In this document: piece after piece, positions 8,342-18,200 of the stretch
Layout of the letters: every line of letters starts with the position of its first letter
Position numbering within the stretch: the first letter of the stretch is position 1
Assembly (NCBI RefSeq): GCF_020510445.1
Contig: NZ_JAHBAG010000001.1
Location: 2,580,501-2,644,500 of the forward strand
Direction of reading: 5' to 3'
Source of the DNA: Hydrogenophaga taeniospiralis
GTDB taxonomy: Bacteria > Pseudomonadota > Gammaproteobacteria > Burkholderiales > Burkholderiaceae_C
Length of the DNA: 64,000 bases
Notes under the pieces: generated by a model
Told to the model about the DNA's origin: nothing
Seen by the model: only the letters and a program-made list of their open reading frames with translations
Databases searched by the model: none
Program-made: the position numbers and the translations under genes

Positions 8342-9736
8342 TCATGGTTTTGGAAAGTTGCTGCGCAACCAGCGCAGCGGCGCGGTCAGGCGCCAGGACC
8401 GGCTGTCACGCAGGGCGCGAATCTGCTGTTCGAGCTCGGCCGCCCGATGCCTGGCCCCGTGCAGGTCCTGCTGCAACTGCCGTTCGAGGTCGGCCGCCCG
8501 GGCGTTGGCGCCTTGCAGGCCCTGGAGCTGTCGTTCGAGGTCGGCCGCCCGGGCGTTGGCGCCTTGCAGGTCCTGGAGCTGTCGTTCGAGCTCGGCCGCC
8601 CGGGCATTGACCTGCTGCAGTTCCGCTTGTGTGGTGGACGCGCCCGAGGCCACCGTGGCCAGACGCGATTCCAGCGCCTGCACATGCGCCATCAACATGC
8701 CGGTCTGCACCGCCACCTGAGGGGTACCGAAGGGCACGAGGTTGTCGGCGACGTGGCGGGCGAATTCGCGCAACTCGTCTCGCGGGTCGATGGCCGGCAG
8801 CCCGGGCTCGGCCTGGAGCACCTCGCGGGCCAGGGATTCAATGGCATCGGTGGTGGCCTCCAACGACACGTGGGTGCGCACGTAGTCGCTGACGCGGGCG
8901 GCATCGGCCACGTCGTAGCGGAGCACCTCGCGCCGGACCGTGTCGTGGTCGATGGGTGCCTGCATCAGCCGGCGGCCAAAATTCCAGCGATGCCATTCCC
9001 GCATCTGGGCGGTCGTCACCAGACCGGCCAGACCCATGCCCTCATTCAGCAAAATGACGGCGCAACCCACCGCCATGGCCTCCATGGCACAGCGCGCCTT
9101 GGCGAACACCAGATCGAATTCCCCCAGAACCTCCTCGGGCGCCGCCGCCTGGCGGCCGACGCCCTGGCCAATGACCTCCAGCGACAGGCCCAGAGACTCG
9201 CAGGCCGAGCGGATGGCGCGCGTGTCCGGGCTCTCGGTCGCGTAGTTGCTGAAGATGGCCGCCCGCCGCGGCCGCTCTGGCAGAGGTGGCCGGGGGCGGA
9301 ACCGCTGCAGATCGACCCCGTTGGACACGATGGCGATGCCGGCGGACGGGATGCCGCTTTCCAGCGACAGGCGCTCGGCGCAGTTGGCGTCCACCGCGGC
9401 GTAGCGCCGCACCCGCGTAAAGAGCGGCGGCTGCCCGTGGGACGCGGTGCGGTCGTGGCAGATGGAGATCGCCGGAACACCCAGGAAATGCGCCAGGCAG
9501 GCCACCGTGTCGTCGCGCGTGTTGCCGACGATGAGGTCGGGCGCATCGGCGATCTGCTTCAGGTCGACCACGCAGGCGATGCAGCGCTGGCGCAGCCCGT
9601 CCACCATATCGCCCATGATGGGCGCATAAACGACCACCGAGTGACCACGCCGATGCAGGGCTTGGGCAACGTCGTGCACGAACAGCTCCGCGCCCGTCCG
9701 GTAGGCCATGCAGCAGACCGCCAACAGAATTTTCAC
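8342..9736 (-). CDS. Glycosyltransferase with C-terminal coiled coil
   Basis: A 464-residue protein, read from a GTG at 9736 (VKILLAVCCMAYRTGAELF) preceded by an AAAAGGGA ribosome site. A longer ATG start at 9868 adds 44 residues with no domain character. The N-terminal half looks GT-B-like (TGAELFVHDVAQALHRRGHS, then VVVYAP), with GIAIVSNGVDLQRFRP and a donor-site-like region VFAKARCAMEAMAVGCAVIL. Residues about 345-445 form a repeated coiled coil (LERQLQ.LQGANARAA units). The end, DSRSWRLTAPLRWLRS, is a tail common after coiled coils in bacterial polysaccharide glycosyltransferases. First gene of the operon; the acceptor is unknown. Confidence 0.82.
   Translation of the reverse strand: MKILLAVCCMAYRTGAELFVHDVAQALHRRGHSVVVYAPIMGDMVDGLRQRCIACVVDLKQIADAPDLIVGNTRDDTVACLAHFLGVPAISICHDRTASHGQPPLFTRVRRYAAVDANCAERLSLESGIPSAGIAIVSNGVDLQRFRPRPPLPERPRRAAIFSNYATESPDTRAIRSACESLGLSLEVIGQGVGRQAAAPEEVLGEFDLVFAKARCAMEAMAVGCAVILLNEGMGLAGLVTTAQMREWHRWNFGRRLMQAPIDHDTVRREVLRYDVADAARVSDYVRTHVSLEATTDAIESLAREVLQAEPGLPAIDPRDELREFARHVADNLVPFGTPQVAVQTGMLMAHVQALESRLATVASGASTTQAELQQVNARAAELERQLQDLQGANARAADLERQLQGLQGANARAADLERQLQQDLHGARHRAAELEQQIRALRDSRSWRLTAPLRWLRSNFPKP
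8428..8634 (-). repeat. Four in-frame 51-54 bp tandem repeats in the glycosyltransferase gene
   Basis: Units begin at 8428 (54 bp), 8482, 8533 and 8584 (51 bp each), all opening with GTTCGAG on the plus strand. The middle two are nearly identical. Each encodes 17-18 residues of coiled coil (ERQLQxLQGANARAADL). The near-identity at DNA level suggests recent expansion or ongoing slippage that would change coiled-coil length without breaking the frame. Confidence 0.85.
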
Positions 9737-10179
9737 GGGAATCCCTTTTTGTGATCTCGGAGGCCGGTAACCCGGGCCGTTGCTCCTGCAACACGGCCTG
9801 TTTGGGGTGAACGGGATTGTGCCGCCAAGTGAGGCGCGTGCACGCATTCGGGCAAACCATTTGAGCACCTGCTCGGCTGGCTATGCATGGTTGCCTTTCG
9901 GCTGCACAACACACCCCTGTTCGTTCCTTTGCTGTTGGTGCTGGGCGGGGCAGCGATGGGCGGAAGCAACAGGGTGACGTGAGCCCTTGGTTTCGCCAAA
10001 GCTGTGTCGGTTGCAAGCGCGCTCGTATCGGTTGTGCCTCTCCTGGGGCTGGTGGTCATTCAAGGCCCGCCGTGAGTTGCTGATGGCTGGATGGCGGTTG
10101 GGCATGTTCCATGCCTATAGGCCTTCACAGGGCGGGACGCCGACCAACTCCCCGGTTGAACCCCATGGCTGATGCCGGA
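9737..10179. other. Intergenic region between the glycan operon and the toxin-antitoxin island
   Basis: These 443 bp separate the glycosyltransferase start from the PIN toxin stop. No complete gene with a recognisable product is visible. The promoter of the glycan operon must lie in its left part, but I cannot single out -35/-10 elements. The only coding-like signal is a hydrophobic reading frame interrupted by one stop (9887-10075), listed separately. Confidence 0.5.
9887..10075 (+). pseudogene. Possible remnant of a small membrane protein with an in-frame stop
   Basis: From an ATG at 9887 the frame reads MVAFRLHNTPLFVPLLLVLG, continues to a TGA at 9980-9982, then resumes in the same frame with ALGFAKAVSVASALVSVVPL and LLGLVVIQGPP to a stop at 10073-10075. 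Both halves are hydrophobic and helix-like, which is unusual for random sequence at this GC. That suggests a decayed small protein of about 62 residues with two membrane segments. No family is recognised and chance is not excluded. Confidence 0.25.
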
Positions 10180-10617
10180 TCAGGCAGCGGTCCAGGCCTG
10201 CATCGCCTGCGCGGGCGACATGATCCGCAAACCGTTGATGGCAGGTACCAACAGCAAATCATTGTCCCCCGTCACCAGGCACGAAGCCTTCGCTGCCAGC
10301 GCAGTCCGGATGAACACATCGTCATCCCCGTCGCGGCTCCAGCGCTGCTCCGCCAGCTCGGACGGAAGCTCGACCCACAGCGCCGCCGCACGCGCATCGC
10401 GCAGGATGGCCTTGCGCGCTTCCAGGCTGATGTAGCGGTCGAACTTGGGTTTCCAGATGCGGGTTTCCAGCTCGGCAAACGTCGCCTCGGAAAACACCGC
10501 CAGCCCCTGCAGCAGCACGGCGCGCACCACCTGGGCAGGTGTGCCGTTGGGCGAGAGCGCAGCGCTGAGCCAGACGTTGGTGTCCAGCACCACCAGCCGC
10601 TGGCGCTCAGCTCTCAT
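10180..10617 (-). CDS. PIN-domain ribonuclease toxin
   Basis: A 145-residue protein. PIN-domain acidic residues are visible: RLVVLDTNVWLSAAL (first Asp), FSEATFAELETRIWKPKFD (Glu), DGDDDVFIRTALAAKASCLV (Asp pair) and TGDNDLLLV (last Asp). These coordinate Mg2+ or Mn2+ for RNA cleavage in VapC-type toxins; it resembles the COG1569 subgroup. Its start overlaps the end of the upstream antitoxin by 11 bp, the usual coupled layout with the antitoxin first. Expression is probably controlled by the antitoxin/toxin complex through the palindrome at 10893-10916. The RNA target is unknown. Confidence 0.88.
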   Translation of the reverse strand: MRAERQRLVVLDTNVWLSAALSPNGTPAQVVRAVLLQGLAVFSEATFAELETRIWKPKFDRYISLEARKAILRDARAAALWVELPSELAEQRWSRDGDDDVFIRTALAAKASCLVTGDNDLLLVPAINGLRIMSPAQAMQAWTAA

Positions 10618-10858
10618 CGGCCAGCAGGCGCTGCAGCTCGTCTTCCGTCAGGCCCTGCGCGGCGGCGCTGGCGGCGTTCTGCGCCAGCGTGCCCTGCAGA
10701 CGGTTCGCGTAGAAGTTGCGCATGGCCTCGTAGTCCTGCGCACTGACCATCACGCCCACCACGCGGTCGCGCTTGAGCACCTGCACGGGCTCGCGCTGGA
10801 CCTGGTCGAGGAACTCGCCGAAGTGGGTCTTGGCTTGGTTGGCGGTGTAGGACAGCAT
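10607..10858 (-). CDS. Phd/YefM-type antitoxin (partner of the PIN toxin)
   Basis: An 83-residue protein starting MLSYTANQAKTHFGEFLDQV, the typical Phd/YefM N-terminal DNA-binding fold. It continues with VLKRDRVVGVMVSAQDYEAM, and a helical C-terminal tail (NAASAAAQGLTEDELQRLLA) would wrap the toxin. Phd-fold antitoxins are more often paired with RelE/ParE or Doc, but PIN partners are known. A perfect inverted repeat 35 bp upstream is the likely autoregulatory operator. Confidence 0.88.
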   Translation of the reverse strand: MLSYTANQAKTHFGEFLDQVQREPVQVLKRDRVVGVMVSAQDYEAMRNFYANRLQGTLAQNAASAAAQGLTEDELQRLLADES

Positions 10859-10892
10859 GACGGGCTCCGGTGGTGTCGATGACGCGGATTTT

Positions 10893-10916
10893 CACACGAA
10901 TCGTTCGATTCGTGTG
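10893..10916. promoter_or_regulatory. Operator palindrome of the phd-PIN operon
   Basis: CACACGAATCG-TT-CGATTCGTGTG is a perfect inverted repeat with 11-bp arms and a 2-bp centre, ending 35 bp upstream of the antitoxin start at 10858. Length, symmetry and position fit a Phd-type autorepression site. The second antitoxin gene starts 99 bp away in the other direction (11015) and could also be affected. Confidence 0.75.
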
Positions 10917-11014
10917 TTTCGTCAGATGTGAACGTCCGTGGACAGGGTGGCAGCGATCAGTTCTTGACCGAGACCAAATGTAGGGATAAATTCAGTCCAC
11001 CACAAGGAGTCGCC

Positions 11015-11290
11015 ATGCAAGCCCGCGAACACATCCGATCCATCTCCTACCTCAAGAGCCACGCCGCCCAGATTTCTGAAGAAGTGGCCGCTACTGGTGC
11101 GCCTTTCATCATCACCCAGAACGGCGAAGCCGCCATGGTGATCGAGGGCGTGCAGCAGTACCAGGACAAGGAAGACCTGATCGCGCTGCTCAAACTGCTG
11201 GCCCTGGGGGAAAAAGACCGGCAGGCCGGTCTTGGCCTCTCGGTGGAAGAGTCCCGCGCGCAACTGGCCCAGCGGCGCCAGCCGCGCTGA
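11015..11290 (+). CDS. Phd/YefM-type antitoxin (partner of the ParE-like toxin)
   Basis: A 91-residue protein starting MQAREHIRSISYLKSHAAQI, with SEEVAATGAPFIITQNGEAA and VIEGVQQYQDKEDLIALLKL typical of Phd/YefM antitoxins. The ATG at 11015 has a strong AAGGAG ribosome site 7 bp upstream; an upstream in-frame start at 10928 lacks one. Seven base pairs separate its stop from the toxin gene. It is unlike the minus-strand Phd next door, so the two modules are separate acquisitions rather than a duplication. Confidence 0.88.
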   Translation: MQAREHIRSISYLKSHAAQISEEVAATGAPFIITQNGEAAMVIEGVQQYQDKEDLIALLKLLALGEKDRQAGLGLSVEESRAQLAQRRQPR

Positions 11291-11297
11291 ACGCAGC

Positions 11298-11618
11298 ATG
11301 GCCATCGTCATCCTGCCCGACGCGCAGGCCGACTTGCTGGACCTGCAGGACTACATGCTGGAGCGCTGGATGCCCGAGCTCTGGCAAGCCGCCGAAGACG
11401 ACATCTTTGCGCAGCTCGCCCAGGTGGATTCGGGCTTCATCACCGGCCCGGTCATCCCCTTGCTCGCCAGCGTGGGCATGACGGACTACCGGACCATCCT
11501 CAGCTCCCACCACCGCATCCTGTACCGGCAGGTCGATGGCAAAACCTATGTGTATGCGGTGGCTGGGCAGGCGCAGGATTTTCAGACGCTGTTGCTCAGG
11601 CGGTTGTTTAGGCGGTGA
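11298..11618 (+). CDS. RelE/ParE-superfamily toxin
   Basis: A 106-residue protein starting MAIVILPDAQADLLDLQDYM. The C-terminal strand region TILSSHHRILYRQVDGKTYV and YAVAGQAQDFQTLLLRRLF match the ParE/RelE fold, with HHRILYR as the usual basic motif. The spacing after the antitoxin and the fold pattern make it the toxin of the pair. Whether it poisons gyrase (ParE) or cleaves ribosome-bound mRNA (RelE) cannot be told; the general look favours the ParE side. The start at 11298 avoids the overlap that a start at 11232 would create. Confidence 0.85.
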   Translation: MAIVILPDAQADLLDLQDYMLERWMPELWQAAEDDIFAQLAQVDSGFITGPVIPLLASVGMTDYRTILSSHHRILYRQVDGKTYVYAVAGQAQDFQTLLLRRLFRR

Positions 11619-11672
11619 GGGTGGGCAAAGGCAAGACTTAACTCCAATGCGTGACAAGAAACGCGAAATCCT

Positions 11673-12797
11673 GTGACCTCTTCCAAACCTGCCGATCGAT
11701 TCGCGTTGCATCGCGCCACACCTCAGATTACTGCCGACGAACACGTGCGACGCCGAGTCATCGAGCTTGGCGAGTGGGTGATGGCACGAGATCGCATCTA
11801 CCTCGACAAGTGCTTCTGGATTTACCTACGGGGTGCGCGTATGCGGGTGCCTAGCCAACCCGGTGCGTCGGAACTTCTGGATGCCCTCGCGGCAGGTGTC
11901 GCTGCAGGACGGCTGGTCTGTCCCATCAGCGATGCGCTGTTCCTTGAACTGATGAAACAGTCGGACCTGACCACACGGGGTGCAACTGCCGAGTTGATCG
12001 ACGAACTGAGCTGCGGCGTCACGCTCTGCCATGAGCCGACACGTGTGGCGACGGAAGTAGCTCACTTCCTTCATGCGAACGCCGGTCACAGCGTGCATCC
12101 ACTGGAACACTTGGTCTGGACAAAGGTCCCTTACATCCTGGGTGTCCAGCATCCGGTGGCCACGGCCTTCTCGGAAGATGAGCAACTTGTGATCCAGAAA
12201 GCGTTCTTCGACCACCTTTGGGATTTTTCTCTTTCGACGATGGTTGGGACTATTGGGAGCACTTGGCCTCACTCTTCGTCGTTCGTCGATATAGCCAATC
12301 GGCTGAATCGCGATAGCGCGGTACATGCTCCTTCTATGAAGAGCTTCGCACAGGTTTACCGCGACGAGATAAATGGCGTTTTGGAACTCGCGGCGCCGAT
12401 CGCTGCCGATGTGCTGCACGATATGGCGAGGAAGGCTCTTGGCCCTGCTGCCGAGCCGTCTATAGAAGAGCGGGAAGAGATCATTAGACAGTGTCTCGGT
12501 CTCCTGCGGGCGGCCATCCGAAAGCCCGCTGGCCGGCGGGCTTTGCGTACTCTGCAGATTGGTGCTTTGCTGCATGCGGCCTTGCGCTGGAACCGCAAAC
12601 AGAAGCTGGTCGCCAACGACATCTTCGACTTTCATCATGCTGAAGCGGCGGTAGGCTACTGCGACGTACTCCTAACCGATGGGCCCATGCACGCACTTCT
12701 GAAACAGCGGAATATAGCCATCGAGCGCGACTTTCCGTGCCGAGTCATGTCTTCCTTCGAGGAAGCTACCGAATGGGTTCGACACCGTATTGCGTGA
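11673..12797 (+). CDS. Large PIN-like protein, function unknown
   Basis: A 374-residue protein, not matched to a named family. The N-terminal part has RIYLDKCFWIYLRGARM, then PISDALFLELMKQSDLTTRG. The C-terminal part has NDIFDFHHAEAAVGYCDVLL followed by TDGPMHALL. The order D...E...D-x2-H...D...TD is the acidic pattern of PIN nucleases, but the two halves are split by a helical region of some 230 residues, whereas VapC toxins have only 130-150 in all. Base composition is clearly less GC-rich than its neighbours, consistent with transfer. The GTG at 11673 gives the longest form; an ATG at 11781 just before the first Asp motif is the alternative. It follows two toxin-antitoxin pairs with no partner of its own visible. 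Confidence 0.6.
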   Translation: MTSSKPADRFALHRATPQITADEHVRRRVIELGEWVMARDRIYLDKCFWIYLRGARMRVPSQPGASELLDALAAGVAAGRLVCPISDALFLELMKQSDLTTRGATAELIDELSCGVTLCHEPTRVATEVAHFLHANAGHSVHPLEHLVWTKVPYILGVQHPVATAFSEDEQLVIQKAFFDHLWDFSLSTMVGTIGSTWPHSSSFVDIANRLNRDSAVHAPSMKSFAQVYRDEINGVLELAAPIAADVLHDMARKALGPAAEPSIEEREEIIRQCLGLLRAAIRKPAGRRALRTLQIGALLHAALRWNRKQKLVANDIFDFHHAEAAVGYCDVLLTDGPMHALLKQRNIAIERDFPCRVMSSFEEATEWVRHRIA

Positions 12798-12842
12798 TGC
12801 TTCCGATGTTCTCGCTGTGTATGTTCTGGAGCGACAGAAAAA

Positions 12843-14030
<1,188 letters not shown>

Positions 14031-14101
14031 GGGGTGTCTCCGGGGCGGGTTGCAAGAAAGGGTGGTTCGCGATTGTCGGCGGCACATGAATAGCTGTCTA
14101 A

Positions 14102-14124
14102 TATTGATTACCGATTGATCAATA
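14102..14124. promoter_or_regulatory. LysR-type binding site between gcdH and its divergent regulator
   Basis: TATTGAT-N9-ATCAATA is a perfect 7-bp inverted repeat that contains the T-N11-A pattern of LysR targets. It lies 15 bp upstream of the LysR start and 72 bp upstream of gcdH. Autoregulation plus co-inducer-dependent control of gcdH is the expected arrangement. Confidence 0.65.
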
Positions 14125-14138
14125 CAAAACCTGTATCC

Positions 14139-15035
14139 ATGGAATTCCGCCACCTGCGCTGTTTCACCGTGCTCGCCGAAGAGCTGCACTTTGGCCGTGC
14201 GGCCCAGCGGCTGGCGATGACGCAGCCGCCGTTGTCGATGAACATCCAGCAGCTGGAGGCCTCGGTGGGCGCCCAGCTGTTCACCCGCAACAGCCGGGGC
14301 GTGGCGCTGACGGCGGCGGGGCAGGCGTTCTTGCCGGCGGCCCGGGCGCTGCTGGACGGGGCCAACGAGGCCGCGCGCCAGGCGCGGGACGTGGCGCAGG
14401 GCCTGGCGGGGCAGTTGCAGATCGGGTTTGCTGGCGCGGTGCTCTACCGTGGCTTGCCGCAGATGCTGCAGGCGTTTGGCCAGGCCCACCCCGGCCTGCG
14501 GCTGGTGTTGCGCGAGCTCAGTTCCAGTGAGCAGTTGATCGACCTGGTGCACGACCGGCTGGACGTGGGCTTCGTGCACACCACGCGGGTGCCCAAGGGG
14601 TTTTCGCAGATCCTGGTGTCGAGCCAGCCGTTCATGGCCTGCCTGCCGGCGCACCACCCAGCCGCGCAGGCGCAGAGCCTGTCGCTGGACCGTTTGCAGG
14701 GCGAGCCGTTTGCCATCGTCTCGCGGGCGGTGTCGGCGGACTACCACGACCGCATCCTGGCGGCCTGCGCCGACGTCGGTTACGAGCCCGAGGTGCGGCT
14801 GGAGCTGCAGCACTGGCTGAGCGTGGTGTCGGTCATCGGCCAGGGGCTGGGCGTCGGGCTGGTGCCGGCGGCACTGGCCCAGGCGGGGCTGCCGGGGGTG
14901 GTGTTTCGCCCGCTGGCCCGACCGCTGTTGCCCTACGACACCCACTGCCTTTCCAAGGACGGCGGGCAACAGCCCGCGCTGCTGGCGTTTCTGGACATGG
15001 TGCGGCACACCTCGGCCGCGCTCTCCGGCGGCTGA
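14139..15035 (+). CDS. LysR-family regulator, probably of gcdH
   Basis: A 298-residue protein starting [20 protein letters not shown]. The winged helix-turn-helix is at 1-60 ([20 protein letters not shown], then [20 protein letters not shown]). The C-terminal periplasmic-binding-like co-inducer domain follows ([20 protein letters not shown] onward). The ATG at 14139 places the HTH at the normal distance from the N-terminus; the upstream start at 14115 falls inside the operator. The divergent position and the shared operator suggest it senses an intermediate of glutarate/lysine degradation, as GcdR-type regulators do. Confidence 0.88.
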   Translation: MEFRHLRCFTVLAEELHFGRAAQRLAMTQPPLSMNIQQLEASVGAQLFTRNSRGVALTAAGQAFLPAARALLDGANEAARQARDVAQGLAGQLQIGFAGAVLYRGLPQMLQAFGQAHPGLRLVLRELSSSEQLIDLVHDRLDVGFVHTTRVPKGFSQILVSSQPFMACLPAHHPAAQAQSLSLDRLQGEPFAIVSRAVSADYHDRILAACADVGYEPEVRLELQHWLSVVSVIGQGLGVGLVPAALAQAGLPGVVFRPLARPLLPYDTHCLSKDGGQQPALLAFLDMVRHTSAALSGG

Positions 15036-15201
15036 GGGAGCGTCGGCATTTCGTGAGCAAAAACAAGGAGTTGGGTGTTTTTTCACGGTCTTTTGGATGG
15101 ATCGGATGCGCCGGCCGAGGGCATCATGTTGATAGGGAAACTGCGCTGGCGCACCCCATGGTCTGCATGGGGCGGTTTGGAGCCGACGCAAAGGCACTCG
15201 C

Positions 15202-18200
15202 ATGGACCAGACACGCAAGACACAAAGGCCGCAAAGCCCGGGCCGCCTCGGCGCGGCCCCCGAGGGCGCTGTGGCACGCACGCTCACCGTGGCCACGTCG
15301 GCTGTGGAGCGGCGCGTGCCGCCCCGGCGGCTGAGCACGCCCTGGGCGCTGGAGCCCCGCATTGTTTTTGACGGGGCACTGGCCGTCACGGTGATGGAGC
15401 CGGCGTCGGCGTCGGCTGAAGCGCCCGAACCGGCGGTGGAGGCGGAACCGGAATCGCCCGCTCCCGCTCCAGCGCCGAGCGAGGCGGAAAACGAGGTGCC
15501 AGCACCGGCGGCCACGGCCTCCGATGACGATGCCGCGCCGGACACCGAAGCCGACGCAGGAGCCGAAATCGAAACCGAAACCACCACCGCCAGCACCGAC
15601 ACCCCAGAGACGGTCGAATCCCCCGCGCCGTCCGCCGACGGCGAAGCGTTGCCGTCCGGCGATGCCAGTGACACCGACACCGACGGCGCATCGACCGACG
15701 GCCCATCGGACGACACGCTGGCGACGCCCCCCGATGCCACCGAGCGCCAGGAAGTGGTGTTCGTGGACGCCCGCGTGCCCGACCCCGCCGCGTTCGCCGC
15801 GCCGGGGCGCGAGGTGATCGTGTTGACCCTGGACGAGGACGGCATCGGCCAGATCGCCGACGCGCTGGACGGGCGCACCGGCATCGACGCGATCCACATC
15901 GTGAGCCACGGTGACAGCGGCAGCCTCTCGCTGGGCAGCGGGGCCGTGACCGTGGACGCCATCCAGGGGCTGCACCACGACGAGCTGCTGGCCATCGGGC
16001 AGGCCCTGTCGCCCGACGGCGACATCCTCATCTATGCCTGCGACTACGGTGCGGGCGCCGAGGGCCAGGCCGCCTTGTCGCTGTGGGCCGACCTCACCGG
16101 CGCGGACGTCGCCGCCTCGACCGACGCCACTGGCCATACCGAGCTGGGCGGCGACTGGACGCTGGAGGCGCAGCTGGGCACGGTGGAGACCGCCGAGCTG
16201 GCGCCCCAGAACTGGCTGCACGCGCTGGACCTGACGCTCACCCCCGTGGGCACGGTGGGCGCCGTGGGGCTGGCGGAAACCATCCTGGGCAACGGCGTGA
16301 CCATCGTCTCGGCCACCTACAGCGGTGGCGCGGACCAGGCCGGCACCTTCACCACCGGTTCGGGCGCCAGCTTCGACCCGAACATCCTGGGCTTCACGTC
16401 CGGTGCGCTGTTCACCACCGCTGACAACATCACCAGCGTGGCGGGTCCCAACGACAACGATTTCTACAGCACGAATGCACCCGACGGTGTGGACGGCGAT
16501 CCGATCTTCGATGCCATGTCCAGCGGCCAGGGCTCGTTCGACGCGTCGTTCCTGGACGTCGTGTTCGTGCCGAATGTGCCGCCGGGCGCCAGCCCCGGTG
16601 ACACCGGCCAGATGACGCTGGAGATCGTCTTCGGCACGGAGGACTACAACGACTACGTGTACTCGACCTTCGGCGACGCCGTGGCCGTGTACGTCAACGG
16701 TGTGCAGCAGGCTGTGGTGCCCAACGGTCTGTCGGTCGGCATCGACACCATCAACGACGCGGGCAACATCAACCCCACCAGCCCTGAATCGAACGTCGCC
16801 AACGACCCCAACCCCGAACACACCTCGACCAGCTACGAGAGCGCCAACCCCTCGCTGTTCGTCGACAACGCAACCGGCGTGCTCAACACGCAGATGAATG
16901 GCTTCACCGTCACCATTCCGCTGACCTTCAGCGTGGTGTACGGGCAGGAGAACACGCTGCGCATCGGCATCGCCGACATTGGCGATGCGCACTTCGACTC
17001 CTGGCTGTTCGTGCGCGCGGACTCGGGGCAGACCGGCGTGATCGCGCAGAGCGACACGGTGACCACGGCGGCCAACCTGCCGGTCACGGTGGACCTGACC
17101 GCCAACGACACCGACCTGTCGGGCGGCTCGCTGACCATCACGGAAATCCTGGACGTTCCCATGAGCCCGGGCGTCACCGCCATCTTGCCCTCGGGCATGA
17201 CGGTGACGATGGAGGACAACGGGCAGGTCACCATCATGGGCGATGGCGCCACCGCCATGACCGACACCTTCACCTACCGGGTCACCAACGAAGACGGCGA
17301 GACCGCGCTGGGCTCGGTGAACGTGACCATCCTGCCGGTCAACGCCACCCCACCGCTGGCCGGCGATGACACCTTCACCGTGGGGCCGACCAGCACCTCG
17401 CTGGACGTGCTGGCCAACGACAGCGATGGCGGCGACGGCGTGTTGAACCTGAGCTACATCAACGGCGCTGGCGTGGAGGTGGAGACGCCGGTGACGCTGT
17501 CGTCGGGCAGCACCGTCACCGTCCATGCCGACGGCACGTTGTCCTACGACGCGGCCCCCGGCGTGACCGAGGCGGAGAGCTTCACCTACACCGTGTCCGA
17601 CGGGCAGGGCGGGAACACCACCGCCACGGTGCTGGTCCGGCTCGACAGCGATGCGGATGGCGTGAACAACACGCAGGACATCGACGACGACGGCGACGGT
17701 CTTCTGGACACCACGGAACACCAGGACGCCGAGGTGACGATGATCACGCCGACGGTGGCCCTGTCGGACCAGTTGGAGGCCGGATCGGCCTTCGTTCCCC
17801 TCGAACCCAGCGGGCCCGGCGCGCTGCCCGGTGGCGGTGTCACCGTGACGGTGCTGAGCGGCAACACCGCCGGCGATCAGTGGCGCATCTGGGCGCCACC
17901 GCAGCCCACCGCCGACGTGGAGCTGTATGGGCAGTCGCTCACCATGCCGACGCCCTATCTGGATTTGATCGGTGACTTCCCGCGCACGATCGAGATCGAC
18001 TTCGGAACCTCGGCCGAAGCCCTGGGCACCGACGGCTACGTCTACCGCTACGTCATCGGCCTGGCGGGGCAGGGCGGCGGTAGCGAAACCTCGACCGTTA
18101 CCTCAAGCGAAACCCTGGTGGTGCTGGACAACGCCGATGTGTTCAACACCGGCCTCTATGCGTTGCTCGACGGCGTGGAATCCACCACGCCGGGCCAGAG

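Noticed and set aside
8428..8634. CRISPR-like direct repeats
   Set aside because: Units abut without spacers and encode a coiled coil in frame, so this is a coding tandem repeat.
15124..17721. 865-codon minus-strand frame of Val/Gly/His/Arg
   Set aside because: Antisense of the DUF4347 protein; no domain, and composition typical of a shadow frame.
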